Source of the DNA: Agromyces sp. G08B096
GTDB lineage: Bacteria > Actinomycetota > Actinomycetes > Actinomycetales > Microbacteriaceae
Reading direction: 5' to 3'
Assembly (NCBI RefSeq): GCF_040267705.1
Contig: NZ_CP158374.1
Span: 372,001 to 436,000 of the forward strand
Length of the DNA stretch: 64,000 nt
The notes under the pieces: generated by a model
The model's input: the letters and a program-made list of their open reading frames with translations, nothing else
Databases searched by the model: none
Told to the model about the DNA's origin: nothing
Shown here: positions 37,768-44,720 of the stretch, in pieces
Numbering within the stretch: position 1 is the first letter of the stretch
How the letters are laid out: the number at the start of each line of letters is the position of its first letter
Position numbers and translations under genes: made by a program

Positions 37768-38126
37768 CCGCGGTGTCGGACTGGGTCGCGGTCACCCGCG
37801 ACGACGGCGAGACCGTGGGTTACCTCGACTCGCAGAGCCCCGACTACGACCCGGTCGTGCCGCGCAACCGCCTCGGCCACGCCGTCGGCGAGCCGCAGTC
37901 GTACGTCGACGCCGAGGAGCTGCTCATCTCGCGAGGCATCGGCGAGCTCGCCGAGCACTGGTCGCTCGACGGCGGCGGCCAGGCGCTCGCGATCGCCGAG
38001 CTCTCCCCGGCCGGCATCGTGCTCCGCGACGCGCTGCTCGCCAAGGCGCTCGTGCCGACGGAGGACGTCCGGGTCGCGTGGCCCGACCTCGACGGGCGCC
38101 TGACCCGGTTCACCGCGTCGCGCTGA
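37764..38126 (+). CDS. Conserved hypothetical protein coupled to the CopC-like gene
   Basis: 120 residues, soluble, acidic, without signal peptide, cysteine or membrane segment. I do not recognise a domain. The first part reads WVAVTRDDGETVGYLD, which resembles the small beta-sheet units of many actinobacterial hypothetical proteins. The ATGA overlap with the CopC-like gene means co-expression. Nothing in it points to copper binding (it has two His in the middle region), so the link is positional only. A hairpin terminator follows. Confidence 0.65.
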   Translation: MTAVSDWVAVTRDDGETVGYLDSQSPDYDPVVPRNRLGHAVGEPQSYVDAEELLISRGIGELAEHWSLDGGGQALAIAELSPAGIVLRDALLAKALVPTEDVRVAWPDLDGRLTRFTASR

Positions 38127-38143
38127 ACCGGACTGAGCCCTCG

Positions 38144-38168
38144 CGCGGGCACCCTCGTCGTGCCCGCG
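38144..38168. terminator. Bidirectional hairpin terminator
   Basis: CGCGGGCAC and GTGCCCGCG form a perfect 9-bp stem with a 7-base loop between convergent stops at 38126 and 38178. Confidence 0.8.
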
Positions 38169-38177
38169 GCCGCCGAT

Positions 38178-38561
38178 TCAGCGCGTCAGCAGGTAGGCGG
38201 CCGCGCAGGCGGCCACGCCGAGCACGAGCGTGACCGCCACGTTCAGCACGGCGGCACGCCAGCGACCGCCGGTGGCGAGTTCCACGGTCTCCACGGTCCA
38301 CGTGCTGAACGTCGTGAGCCCCCCGCAGAACCCCGTCACGAGGATGAGTCGTACATCCTCGCCGACCGCGGCGCGTTCGGCGAGGCCGATGATCGCGCCG
38401 GCGACCGCCGACCCCGCGACGTTCGCGATGAGGATGCCGCCCGGCAGATGCCCGGGCCGCACCGGGAGGGCTCGGGAGAGCGCGTACCTCGCGACCGCGC
38501 CGACCGCGCCCGCGACGAGCACCGCGGCGACCACCCACGGCGTCAGCGTGCCCGCCGTCAC
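38178..38561 (-). CDS. crcB: CrcB/Fluc fluoride channel subunit (second of pair)
   Basis: 127 residues with four membrane helices. GAVARYALSRALP, the N-terminal arginine motif, and GFCGGLTTFSTWTVE, the central phenylalanine-containing pore signature, identify a Fluc channel that lets toxic fluoride leak out of the cell. The GTG start overlaps the stop of the upstream crcB homologue as GTGA. Two tandem homologues usually form a heterodimer with opposite membrane orientations. Confidence 0.92.
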   Translation of the reverse strand: MTAGTLTPWVVAAVLVAGAVGAVARYALSRALPVRPGHLPGGILIANVAGSAVAGAIIGLAERAAVGEDVRLILVTGFCGGLTTFSTWTVETVELATGGRWRAAVLNVAVTLVLGVAACAAAYLLTR

Positions 38562-38977
38562 AGCGTCGCCCCCGCGTCGGTGACCTCGCCGGGCATCGGG
38601 CGGTGGGCGAGGCGGGAGCCGAGCGCGAGGCCGGCGCCGGCGAGCAGCAGCCCGCCGATCACCGACGCGGCGAGGTAGCCGGCCGCGACCGGCCAGGCGC
38701 CCGCGGCGCCGAGCAGCGTGAGCGAGGCGGCGACGGCCGAGAGCGTCGTGAACGAGCCGAGCACGCCCGCGCCGACGCCCGCCTTGACCCAGGTGGGCGT
38801 CGCTGGACGGGTCCAGAGCCCGCCGGCGAGCCAGCCGAGGACGAACGCCCCGGCGAGGTTCACAAGCAGGGTCGAGACCGGGAAGGCGTCGTCGGCGTGC
38901 GGCAGGAGGAGGTCGGCACCGAGCCGGAGGGCGGTGCCGACGAGTCCGCCGGCGAAGACGGACAGGTACGTGCGCAC
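38558..38977 (-). CDS. crcB: CrcB/Fluc fluoride channel subunit (first of pair)
   Basis: 139 residues, four membrane helices. The N-terminal GGLVGTALRLGADLL and central GVLGSFTTLSAVA correspond to the arginine and pore motifs of the family, somewhat more divergent than in its partner. The C-terminal tail is charged. It is the promoter-proximal gene of the pair, and the two are translationally coupled. I see no fluoride riboswitch in the short upstream space, which is occupied by the next gene. Confidence 0.9.
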   Translation of the reverse strand: MRTYLSVFAGGLVGTALRLGADLLLPHADDAFPVSTLLVNLAGAFVLGWLAGGLWTRPATPTWVKAGVGAGVLGSFTTLSAVAASLTLLGAAGAWPVAAGYLAASVIGGLLLAGAGLALGSRLAHRPMPGEVTDAGATL

Positions 38978-38986
38978 CCCACGAGG

Positions 38987-39505
38987 CTACGCGCCGGCGC
39001 CGGTGTCTTCGGCCCGGTGGACCCAGACGGATGAACGCGCCCAGGTGCCCTTCGGGTACTCGAAGGGCTCCTCGCCGACGAGCACGAACCCCGCCTTCCG
39101 GCAGATGGCGTTCGACGCGGCGTTCTCGACGCGCGGGTACGCGTACACGTCGACGGCGCCGTGCGTCGCGCGCGCGTCGTCGAGCACGGCGAGGAGCGCG
39201 GCCGTCGCGATGCCGCGGCCCTGATGTGCCGCCTCGACCGCCCACCCCGTCTCGAAGGCTCCCGAGCCGTGGTGGCCGTCGGGCCAGGTGCCGATGCTGC
39301 CGACGCCCTCGGGGTGGTCGGGGGTGACGATGCGGAACATCCGCGCGCCGCCCTCGCGCCAGAGCCGCAGGTACCTCGCGTGACGCTCGACGAGCGCCTG
39401 CTCGCTCTCGGGCCCGCCGAGGAACGCCGTCATCTCGGGCGTGTTCGCGCGCCGGAGCGTCTCGAGGCCGTCGTCACCCCACTGCTGCAGCCGCACCTCG
39501 GTCAT
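38987..39505 (-). CDS. GNAT-family N-acetyltransferase (RimJ/RimL-like)
   Basis: 172 residues. The acetyl-CoA-binding motif A is AHQGRGIATAALLAVLDDAR, with the Q-G-R-G-I-A signature, and motif B covers YPRVENAASNAICRKAGFV, ending in the usual E-x-N-x-x-S-x-x-x-x-x-K-x-G-F pattern. The branch resembles acetyltransferases acting on protein N-termini or antibiotics; the substrate is unknown. It ends nine bases before the crcB pair begins on the same strand, so the three genes may be on one transcript. Confidence 0.88.
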   Translation of the reverse strand: MTEVRLQQWGDDGLETLRRANTPEMTAFLGGPESEQALVERHARYLRLWREGGARMFRIVTPDHPEGVGSIGTWPDGHHGSGAFETGWAVEAAHQGRGIATAALLAVLDDARATHGAVDVYAYPRVENAASNAICRKAGFVLVGEEPFEYPKGTWARSSVWVHRAEDTGAGA

Positions 39506-39560
39506 GTCGCGAGTGAACCGGGCGCCGCCGACATCCGGCGGCGCCCGGCGTCGGATGTCG

Positions 39561-40169
39561 TCAGCGCGAGAGGTCGGCGAGCAGCGCGTCGCGCACCTCG
39601 CCGAGCCGGCGGCGCAGCGCCGCCACGGTCTCCCCCGAGACCCGGCTGCGGTGCGCATGCGTGCGCAGGTCGGTCCGCACCTGCTGCCGGAACTCGTTGA
39701 TCGCCAGCTCCGCCTCATGCAGGGCGCGGTTGGACTCGGCGTGCAGGTTCGTCGTCGACGTGGCATCCTTCGCGGCGCGCTTGGCCTCGCGGGCGGCGCT
39801 CGCGAGCTCGGCCCGGAGCGTCCGCATCGCCTCGTCGACCTCGGCGCGCACGCCGTCGGCGAGGCGGCGGACGGAGTCGGTCACCTCGTCCTCGATGGCG
39901 TCGAGCTCGTGGCGTCGGCTCGCGAGCTCACGGCGCCCGGCGTCGGTGATGGCGTAGACGGTCTTCCGGCCGTCGGCGGACTTCGTGACGAGCCCCTCCT
40001 CCTCGAGCTTCGACAGCCGGGGGTAGATGGTGCCGGCGCTCGGGGAGTAGGTGCCGCCGAACCGGTCGGACAGCGCCTGGATCAGCTCGTAGCCGTGTCG
40101 CGGTCGCTCGTCGAGCAGGGCGAGCAGATACAGCCGCAGGTTGCCGTGGGCGAAGACGGGCGGGGTCAT
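39561..40169 (-). CDS. PadR-family transcriptional regulator
   Basis: 202 residues. The N-terminal winged HTH reads LRLYLLALLDERPRHGYEL, then GTYSPSAGTIYPRLSKLEEEGLV, the PadR signature. The following 110 residues are a long charged helical region that probably forms the dimer coiled coil, larger than in PadR-s1 proteins. Its ATG overlaps the stop of the DUF4097 gene by ATGA. A pair of palindromes over the promoter of that gene is the likely autoregulatory target. Confidence 0.9.
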   Translation of the reverse strand: MTPPVFAHGNLRLYLLALLDERPRHGYELIQALSDRFGGTYSPSAGTIYPRLSKLEEEGLVTKSADGRKTVYAITDAGRRELASRRHELDAIEDEVTDSVRRLADGVRAEVDEAMRTLRAELASAAREAKRAAKDATSTTNLHAESNRALHEAELAINEFRQQVRTDLRTHAHRSRVSGETVAALRRRLGEVRDALLADLSR

Positions 40170-41041
40170 TCGGATGCCTCGCCGTCGGTCGCCGCCGAGG
40201 CGGAGGCATCCGTCGCCCCTGCCCTGCCGGCGTTCGCGGGCGCGCGGTGCATGATCGAGATGTCTCCCGAGACGCTGTTCGCGGCGAGGTCGAGCCACTG
40301 GCCCGCGAGCTCGCCGGTGACGCGCTCGAAGCCCTTGCCGAGCATGCCCTTGAACCGGCTGTCGTCGATGAAGAGCGTGCCGCTCACGGTGTTGACCCGG
40401 TAGCGGGCGCCGGCGCCCTCGTCGAAGCGGAGCGTGAGCTTGCCCGACACGGTGTTGGTGTCGACGCGCGACGGGGTGCCGTGGGCGTCGACGATGAGGT
40501 CGCCCGACACCGTGTCGGCGGCGAACACGACGATCTCGCCCGAGGCGATGACGTCGCCCGTCACGGTGTGCGCCGTCACGCGGCCGACGTGGTTGCCCGC
40601 GGAGACCTCACCGGAGACGCTCGACAGCTCGATGTCGCCGGAGTGGTTGTCGACCACGAGGTCGCCGGAGACGGTGCTGAACTTCGCGTCGCCGTCGAAG
40701 CCCGAGACGAGGGCGTCGCCCGAGACGATGCCGAGCTTCAGGGCGACCTGGCGGGGCGCGAGGATCGAGACCTGGGCGCGGGCGCTGCCCGCGAAACCCT
40801 TGAACGCCTCGATGAAGTTGTCCCAGCGCAGCTGCGGGTGGTCGATCTCGAGCCGGTCGCCGTCGATCGTGACGGCGAGCTCCTTGCCGGTGACGCCCGA
40901 GATCTCGACGCGGGCGCCGGGCTCGTCGTGGGCGATGACGTCGACCTTCCCGCCGATGAGGCTGATCTTCAGGTGCCGGACGAGCTCGAGGTCGATGATG
41001 CGGCTCTCGCCCGGGGCGATGCTCCACTTCTCGATGGACAT
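40166..41041 (-). CDS. DUF4097 beta-helix protein
   Basis: 291 residues. From about residue 100 the sequence is built of short beta-strand repeats with a recurring VSGD or VSGxL motif (SGDALVSG, TVSGDLVVDNHSGDIELSSVSGEV cited in part as TVSGDLVV and SVSGEV), the hallmark of DUF4097/putative adhesin right-handed beta-helices. There is no signal peptide or anchor, so it may be cytoplasmic. Function unknown. DUF4097 genes are often paired with PadR regulators and membrane-stress genes; here the PadR gene is coupled downstream. Confidence 0.85.
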   Translation of the reverse strand: MSIEKWSIAPGESRIIDLELVRHLKISLIGGKVDVIAHDEPGARVEISGVTGKELAVTIDGDRLEIDHPQLRWDNFIEAFKGFAGSARAQVSILAPRQVALKLGIVSGDALVSGFDGDAKFSTVSGDLVVDNHSGDIELSSVSGEVSAGNHVGRVTAHTVTGDVIASGEIVVFAADTVSGDLIVDAHGTPSRVDTNTVSGKLTLRFDEGAGARYRVNTVSGTLFIDDSRFKGMLGKGFERVTGELAGQWLDLAANSVSGDISIMHRAPANAGRAGATDASASAATDGEASE

Positions 41042-41089
41042 GTGCGGTGCTCCCTGGATACGGCGGCCCGGTCGGCCGGAGGTCGGTGA

Positions 41090-41126
41090 CGCGATATATC
41101 GCGATTGCTGAGAACACGATATATCG
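41090..41126 (-). promoter_or_regulatory. Two palindromic PadR operators
   Basis: CGCGATATATCGCG at 41090-41103 is a perfect 14-bp palindrome, and CGATATATCG at 41117-41126 repeats its core. The centres are 25 bp apart. They cover the AT-rich stretch where the DUF4097-padR promoter must lie, so autorepression by the PadR protein is likely. Confidence 0.65.
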
Positions 41127-41183
41127 CGTTTGCGCGAACCGCAACCCGAGGATGCCCCGTACGGGAGCGCCGCGCCGGATGCC

Positions 41184-41241
41184 CGTGTCGGCGGGATTCG
41201 CCGGTGTGGACCAGGTCCGACCGGCGAATCGTGCCGACACG
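41184..41241. repeat. Long intergenic inverted repeat (21-bp arms)
   Basis: Arms 41184-41204 and 41221-41241 match at 19 of 21 positions and enclose 16 bases. The loop itself contains GGACC-A-GGTCC, so the whole element is an almost continuous hairpin. It lies in a divergent region where a terminator is not expected. Confidence 0.7.
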
Positions 41242-41288
41242 CGTGCCGAGCCGTGGGAGCCCGTGACAAGGTCGGCGGCGTCCACGGC

Positions 41289-41319
41289 TTGACATTGACG
41301 TTGCGTCAAGTTCTAGCGT
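41289..41319 (+). promoter_or_regulatory. MerR-type promoter with 19-bp spacer and dyad
   Basis: TTGACA (41289-41294) and TAGCGT (41314-41319) are separated by 19 bases, longer than the usual 17. The spacer holds TTGACG-TTG-CGTCAA (41295-41309). An over-long spacer with a central dyad is the hallmark of promoters activated by MerR proteins, and a merR gene follows. Confidence 0.75.
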
Positions 41320-41383
41320 GGCATCCAGACCGGCGAACCCGCTGGTGCACGACCGGAGATCACGACGCGGAAGGAGGCGGACG

Positions 41384-42142
41384 ATGGACTGGTCCATCCA
41401 GGAGATCGCGAAGCTCGCCGGCACGACGAGCCGCACACTGCGGCATTACGACGACCTCGGGCTGCTGCCGCCCACGCGGATCGGCTCGAACGGCTACCGC
41501 TACTACGACCAGGCCGCCCTCGTGCGACTGCAGCGGATCCTGCTGCTGCGCGAGCTCGGCCTCGGTCTGCCGGCGATCGCCGAGGTGCTCGCGGGCGAGA
41601 CGTCGCAGACGCATGCGCTGGCCGGCCACCTCGCGTGGCTGCGGCAGGAGCAGCAGCGGCTGGCGCGCCAGATCGCGTCGGTCGAGAAGACGATGCACGC
41701 CGTGGAAGGGGGTGAACAGATCATGGCACCAGAGATGTTCGACGGGTTCGACCACACGCAGTACCGCGAGGAGGTCGAGCAGCGCTGGGGCGCCGACGCG
41801 TACGAGCGCGGCGACCGCTGGTGGCGCGGCATGAGCGACGAGGAGCGCGCGTCCTGGAAGGCCCGCACCGCGCAGCTCGGCGCCGACTGGATGGCCGCCG
41901 CCGAGCGCGGCGTCGCGGCCGACTCGGCCGAGGCGCGGGCGCTCGCGAAGCGGCACGTGGAGTGGCTCACGGGCGTCCAGGGGACGCCGGCGGCGACGCC
42001 GGGCGGCGACCTCAAGGGATACGTGCTCGGCCTCGGCGACCTCTACGTCGCCGACCCGCGCTTCGCTGCGAACTACGGCGGCCAGCGGGGCGCCGAGTTC
42101 GTCCGCGACGCGCTCCGCATCTACGCGGAGGCGGAGCTGTAG
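41384..42142 (+). CDS. MerR-family regulator with TipAS-like effector domain
   Basis: 252 residues. The N-terminal MerR wHTH reads SIQEIAKLAGTTSRTLRHYDDLGLL, cited in part as AKLAGTTSRTLRHYDDLG, then GSNGYRYYD. A dimer helix follows to residue 110. Residues 120-250 match the TipAS antibiotic-recognition domain: MFDGFDHTQYREEVEQRWG and RDALRIYAE. TipA-type proteins bind drugs such as thiopeptides and activate their own promoter. AAGGAGG lies seven bases before the ATG. The promoter upstream has the matching 19-bp spacer. No separate target gene follows, so autoregulated sequestration of a drug is possible. Confidence 0.9.
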   Translation: MDWSIQEIAKLAGTTSRTLRHYDDLGLLPPTRIGSNGYRYYDQAALVRLQRILLLRELGLGLPAIAEVLAGETSQTHALAGHLAWLRQEQQRLARQIASVEKTMHAVEGGEQIMAPEMFDGFDHTQYREEVEQRWGADAYERGDRWWRGMSDEERASWKARTAQLGADWMAAAERGVAADSAEARALAKRHVEWLTGVQGTPAATPGGDLKGYVLGLGDLYVADPRFAANYGGQRGAEFVRDALRIYAEAEL

Positions 42143-42193
42143 TCCGCCAGGCCGGTGCGGAGGCCCACCGAGTCTCCGCTCATGGAGCGCCGC

Positions 42194-42222
42194 GGCCCCC
42201 GAGGTGTCCCGCCTCGGGGGCC
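42194..42222. terminator. Bidirectional hairpin terminator
   Basis: GGCCCCCGAGG and CCTCGGGGGCC form a perfect 11-bp stem with a 7-base loop between the convergent merR and yczE-like genes. Confidence 0.85.
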
Positions 42223-42236
42223 CCGGCCGTCTGGGG

Positions 42237-42917
42237 TCAGGGAGTCGTGGGGGCGGCGGTCGCCGCAGCGGTCGCGGAGGTCTCCCGCCAGTCCGCCGGC
42301 GCCCGCCGGATGGCGAAGAGCGGGATGGTCCAGCCGCAGAGCGGCCCGATCGTCGCCGCGAACAGCACGGTGCCGATGCCGACGTTGCCCCCGAGCAGCC
42401 AGCCGGCCGTGAGCACGGTCAGCTCGATGCCGGTGCGGACGATCCAGATCCGCCAGCCGGTCACCCGGTGCAGGCCCGTCATGAGGCCGTCTCGCGGCCC
42501 GGGGCCGAAGTGCGCGCCGATGTAGAGGCCGGTCGCGATCGCCAGCACGACGATGCCGGCCGGGAGCAGCAGCATCCGCACCCAGAGGTCGAGTCCCTGG
42601 GGGATGAGCCACAGGCCGACATCCGCCGACGGACCGACGAGCAGCGCGTTCATGACCGTGCCGAAGCCGAGGCGCTGCCGGAGGGGGATCCAGATGAGCA
42701 GCACGACGCCGCTCACGAGCACGGTGATCACCCCGAAGCTCAGCCCGGTGTGCTTCGCGATGCCCTGCGTCAGGACGTCCCACGGCGAGACGCCGAGCTC
42801 CGCGCGGACGATGAGGGCGATCGCGATGCCGTAGAGGAAGAGGCCCGCGAAGAGCTGGATCAGCCGCCGCGTGAGGATCGGTGCGGGATCGTCGAACGAG
42901 GGGAGGCGGCGCGGCAT
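42237..42917 (-). CDS. YczE/YyaS-family membrane protein
   Basis: 226 residues with about five or six membrane helices. GVSPWDVLTQGIAKHTGLSFG near residue 45, cited as GVSPWDVLTQGIA, and GPGPRDGLMTGLHRVTGW in the middle are the paired motifs of the YczE/YitT-like family. It may transport a vitamin-B6-related or other small compound; this is not proven. It diverges from a MocR-type regulator, a known association in which the regulator controls the membrane protein. I use ATG 42917; an upstream in-frame TTG lies in the operator. Confidence 0.85.
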   Translation of the reverse strand: MPRRLPSFDDPAPILTRRLIQLFAGLFLYGIAIALIVRAELGVSPWDVLTQGIAKHTGLSFGVITVLVSGVVLLIWIPLRQRLGFGTVMNALLVGPSADVGLWLIPQGLDLWVRMLLLPAGIVVLAIATGLYIGAHFGPGPRDGLMTGLHRVTGWRIWIVRTGIELTVLTAGWLLGGNVGIGTVLFAATIGPLCGWTIPLFAIRRAPADWRETSATAAATAAPTTP

Positions 42918-42925
42918 GGAACCAT

Positions 42926-42972
42926 CCAATTGCGCGATTGGCCTTTCAGCAAGATGCCAATTGGCCTAACGT
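42926..42972. promoter_or_regulatory. Operators in the yczE/mocR divergent promoter
   Basis: CCAAT-TGCGCG-ATTGG (42926-42941) and the perfect palindrome GCCAATTGGC (42956-42965) share ATTGGC, which occurs as a direct repeat at 42937 and 42960, 23 bp apart. TAACGT at 42967-42972 is the probable -10 of the mocR gene. MocR regulators often use such direct repeats. Confidence 0.6.
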
Positions 42973-42979
42973 GGCCTGC

Positions 42980-44434
42980 ATGTCGGATGCCTCGCTGAGC
43001 GCCAGAGCGCTCGAGACCCTCCTCGGCGCCTGGCGCGGGGCCGCGTCCGAGGGCACGGCCGGCGAACCCGTCTACCGCGCGCTCGGCGAGCGGATCCGCC
43101 TCCTCGCCATCGACGGACGCATCCCCGTGGGCACCCGGCTGCCCGCCGAGCGGGATCTCGCCGACCGGCTCGCGCTCAGCCGCACGACCGTCACCGCCGC
43201 GTACCGGCGCCTGCGCGAGCAGGCGCTGCTCACGAGCGTGCGCGGATCGGGCTCCGTGGTGCGCCTCCCCGGCGCGCCCGCCGTCCCGTCCGTCGGGGGC
43301 GAACCGGCCACGATCGACTTCTCCAAGGCGGCCCCGCCCGCCCTGCCGTGGCTCGCCGAGGTCGCCCGCGAAGCCGTCGACGACCTGCCCGCGCAGCTCG
43401 CGGGCCACGGCTTCGACCCGGTGGGCCTGCCCGCGCTGCGCGAGGCGATCGCCGACCGGTACACGGCCCGCGGCCTGCCGACCTCGCCCGACGAGATCAT
43501 GGTGACGATCGGCGCCCAGCACGCGATCGCCCTGCTGTCGCGGGCGCTCATCGGCCGCGGCGACCGTGCGCTCATCGAGGCGCCCACCTACCCGCACGCG
43601 TACGAGGCGCTCCGGGCCGCCGGCGCCCGGCTCGTGCCCGTCGCCGTCTCGCCGCACGACGACCAGTTCGGGGCATCCGACGAGGCTGAGGCGCTGACGC
43701 GAGCCATCCGCCACGCGAACCCCGTCGCCGCCTACCTGATGCCCGACTTCCAGAATCCGACCGGCCGAACCATGAGCGAGGCCACCCGCGAGCGCGTGCT
43801 CGACGCCGCAGCCCGGCAGGGCACCGTCGTCATCGCCGACGAGACCATCGCCGAGCTCGACATCGACCGCGGCTTCGCGCCGCGGCCGCTCGCCGCGTAC
43901 GGCCCCGCGGTGCTCGTCGGCTCCACGGGCAAGACGGTCTGGGGCGGCATCCGCATCGGCTGGATCCGCGCAGAGAAGCCGCTCCTTCGCCGCGTGCTCG
44001 CCGTGCGCCCGCCGGGCGATCTCGGTACGCCCATCCTCGAGCAGCTGATCATCACGCGCATGCTCGGGCGGATGGACGACGTCCTCGCGCTCCGCCGGGC
44101 GCAGCTGCGAGCCGGCCGCGACCGGCTCGAGCGACTGCTCGCCGACGCCTTCCCCGACTGGCACGTGCCGCACGTCGACGGCGGCATCGTGACCTGGGTC
44201 GGGCTCGGCGCCCCGGTCAGCTCGCAGCTCGCGCTCGCCGCTCGCACCCACGGACTCGTCGTGGCCGCCGGTCCGCGGTTCGGCATCGACGGGGCGTTCG
44301 AGCGCTTCCTGCGACTGCCCTTCTGCCAGCCGGCCGACGAGATGGATGCCGCGGTCCGGGCGCTCCGGCTCGCCTGGGACTCGATGCCCGGCATGCCGGC
44401 CGTCGAGTCCGGGTTGGCGTCGGAGGTCGTCTAG
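42980..44434 (+). CDS. MocR-type regulator (GntR wHTH fused to PLP aminotransferase domain)
   Basis: 484 residues. An N-terminal GntR wHTH (residues 30-95: GTRLPAERDLADRLALSRTTV, cited in part as RLPAERDLADRLALSR) is followed by a fold-type-I aminotransferase-like domain. The PLP lysine lies in GSTGKTVWGGIRIGW, and PDFQNPTGR and DETIAELD are the other cofactor contacts. MocR proteins use PLP or a PLP-amino-acid adduct as effector. It diverges from the YczE-like gene and the operators between them support joint control. TAACGT lies seven bases before the ATG. Confidence 0.92.
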   Translation: MSDASLSARALETLLGAWRGAASEGTAGEPVYRALGERIRLLAIDGRIPVGTRLPAERDLADRLALSRTTVTAAYRRLREQALLTSVRGSGSVVRLPGAPAVPSVGGEPATIDFSKAAPPALPWLAEVAREAVDDLPAQLAGHGFDPVGLPALREAIADRYTARGLPTSPDEIMVTIGAQHAIALLSRALIGRGDRALIEAPTYPHAYEALRAAGARLVPVAVSPHDDQFGASDEAEALTRAIRHANPVAAYLMPDFQNPTGRTMSEATRERVLDAAARQGTVVIADETIAELDIDRGFAPRPLAAYGPAVLVGSTGKTVWGGIRIGWIRAEKPLLRRVLAVRPPGDLGTPILEQLIITRMLGRMDDVLALRRAQLRAGRDRLERLLADAFPDWHVPHVDGGIVTWVGLGAPVSSQLALAARTHGLVVAAGPRFGIDGAFERFLRLPFCQPADEMDAAVRALRLAWDSMPGMPAVESGLASEVV

Positions 44435-44443
44435 ACCGAACGC

Positions 44444-44459
44444 GCCGCCCGCAGGCGGC
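44444..44459 (+). terminator. Hairpin after the mocR gene
   Basis: GCCGCC-CGCA-GGCGGC, a 6-bp perfect stem with a 4-base loop, starts ten bases after the mocR stop. Confidence 0.55.
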
Positions 44460-44569
44460 ACAGCTGCGGGCGCGGGTGGGCGGCGGCCCGGACGCATGGC
44501 CCGGACCGCCGCCGTTTCTCCTCATTCCCCAGGTCCCCCTGCGGATTCCCTTCGATCCTGTGGTGGAGC

Positions 44570-44605
44570 GCCGGGTCGGCGGTGGGGGACAACCGCCGAC
44601 CCGGC
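44570..44605. terminator. Strong hairpin in the mocR / surface-protein gap
   Basis: A perfect 14-bp stem (44570-44583 with 44592-44605) and an 8-base G-rich loop. It lies between two convergent genes and would stop transcripts from either side. The rest of 44460-44700 shows GC-rich secondary structure but no gene. Confidence 0.6.
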
Positions 44606-44700
44606 CGGCCGGTCGGGTACTACCGGCCCCGCCGCGCGCCGGTGAGGCGCGCGGGGTCGAGTCCCCGCATCGGGCGGGGAGCCCGGGGTCGCCGTCCCCC

Positions 44701-44718
44701 GGCGGCCCCGGGGCCGCC
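44701..44718 (-). terminator. GC-rich palindrome at the end of the chaplin-like gene
   Basis: GGCGGCCCCGGGGCCGCC is a perfect 18-bp palindrome two bases beyond the stop codon. With its neighbours it can form a terminator hairpin. Confidence 0.5.
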
Positions 44719-44720
44719 CG

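Larger units (their letters stand above)
41042..41383. other. Divergent regulatory region between DUF4097/padR and merR
   Basis: These 342 bases hold no convincing gene. From left to right they contain two palindromes over the DUF4097 promoter (41090-41126), a long inverted repeat (41184-41241) and a MerR-type promoter (41289-41319). Confidence 0.7.

Noticed and set aside
41047..41292. 81-codon plus-strand frame in the padR/merR gap
   Set aside because: It covers the palindromes and the long inverted repeat, lacks a ribosome site and shows no protein-like composition.
44630..44700. Possible tRNA-like fold in the GC-rich gap
   Set aside because: GGTCGAGTCCC resembles a T-arm, but no acceptor stem, anticodon arm or CCA context can be drawn around it.
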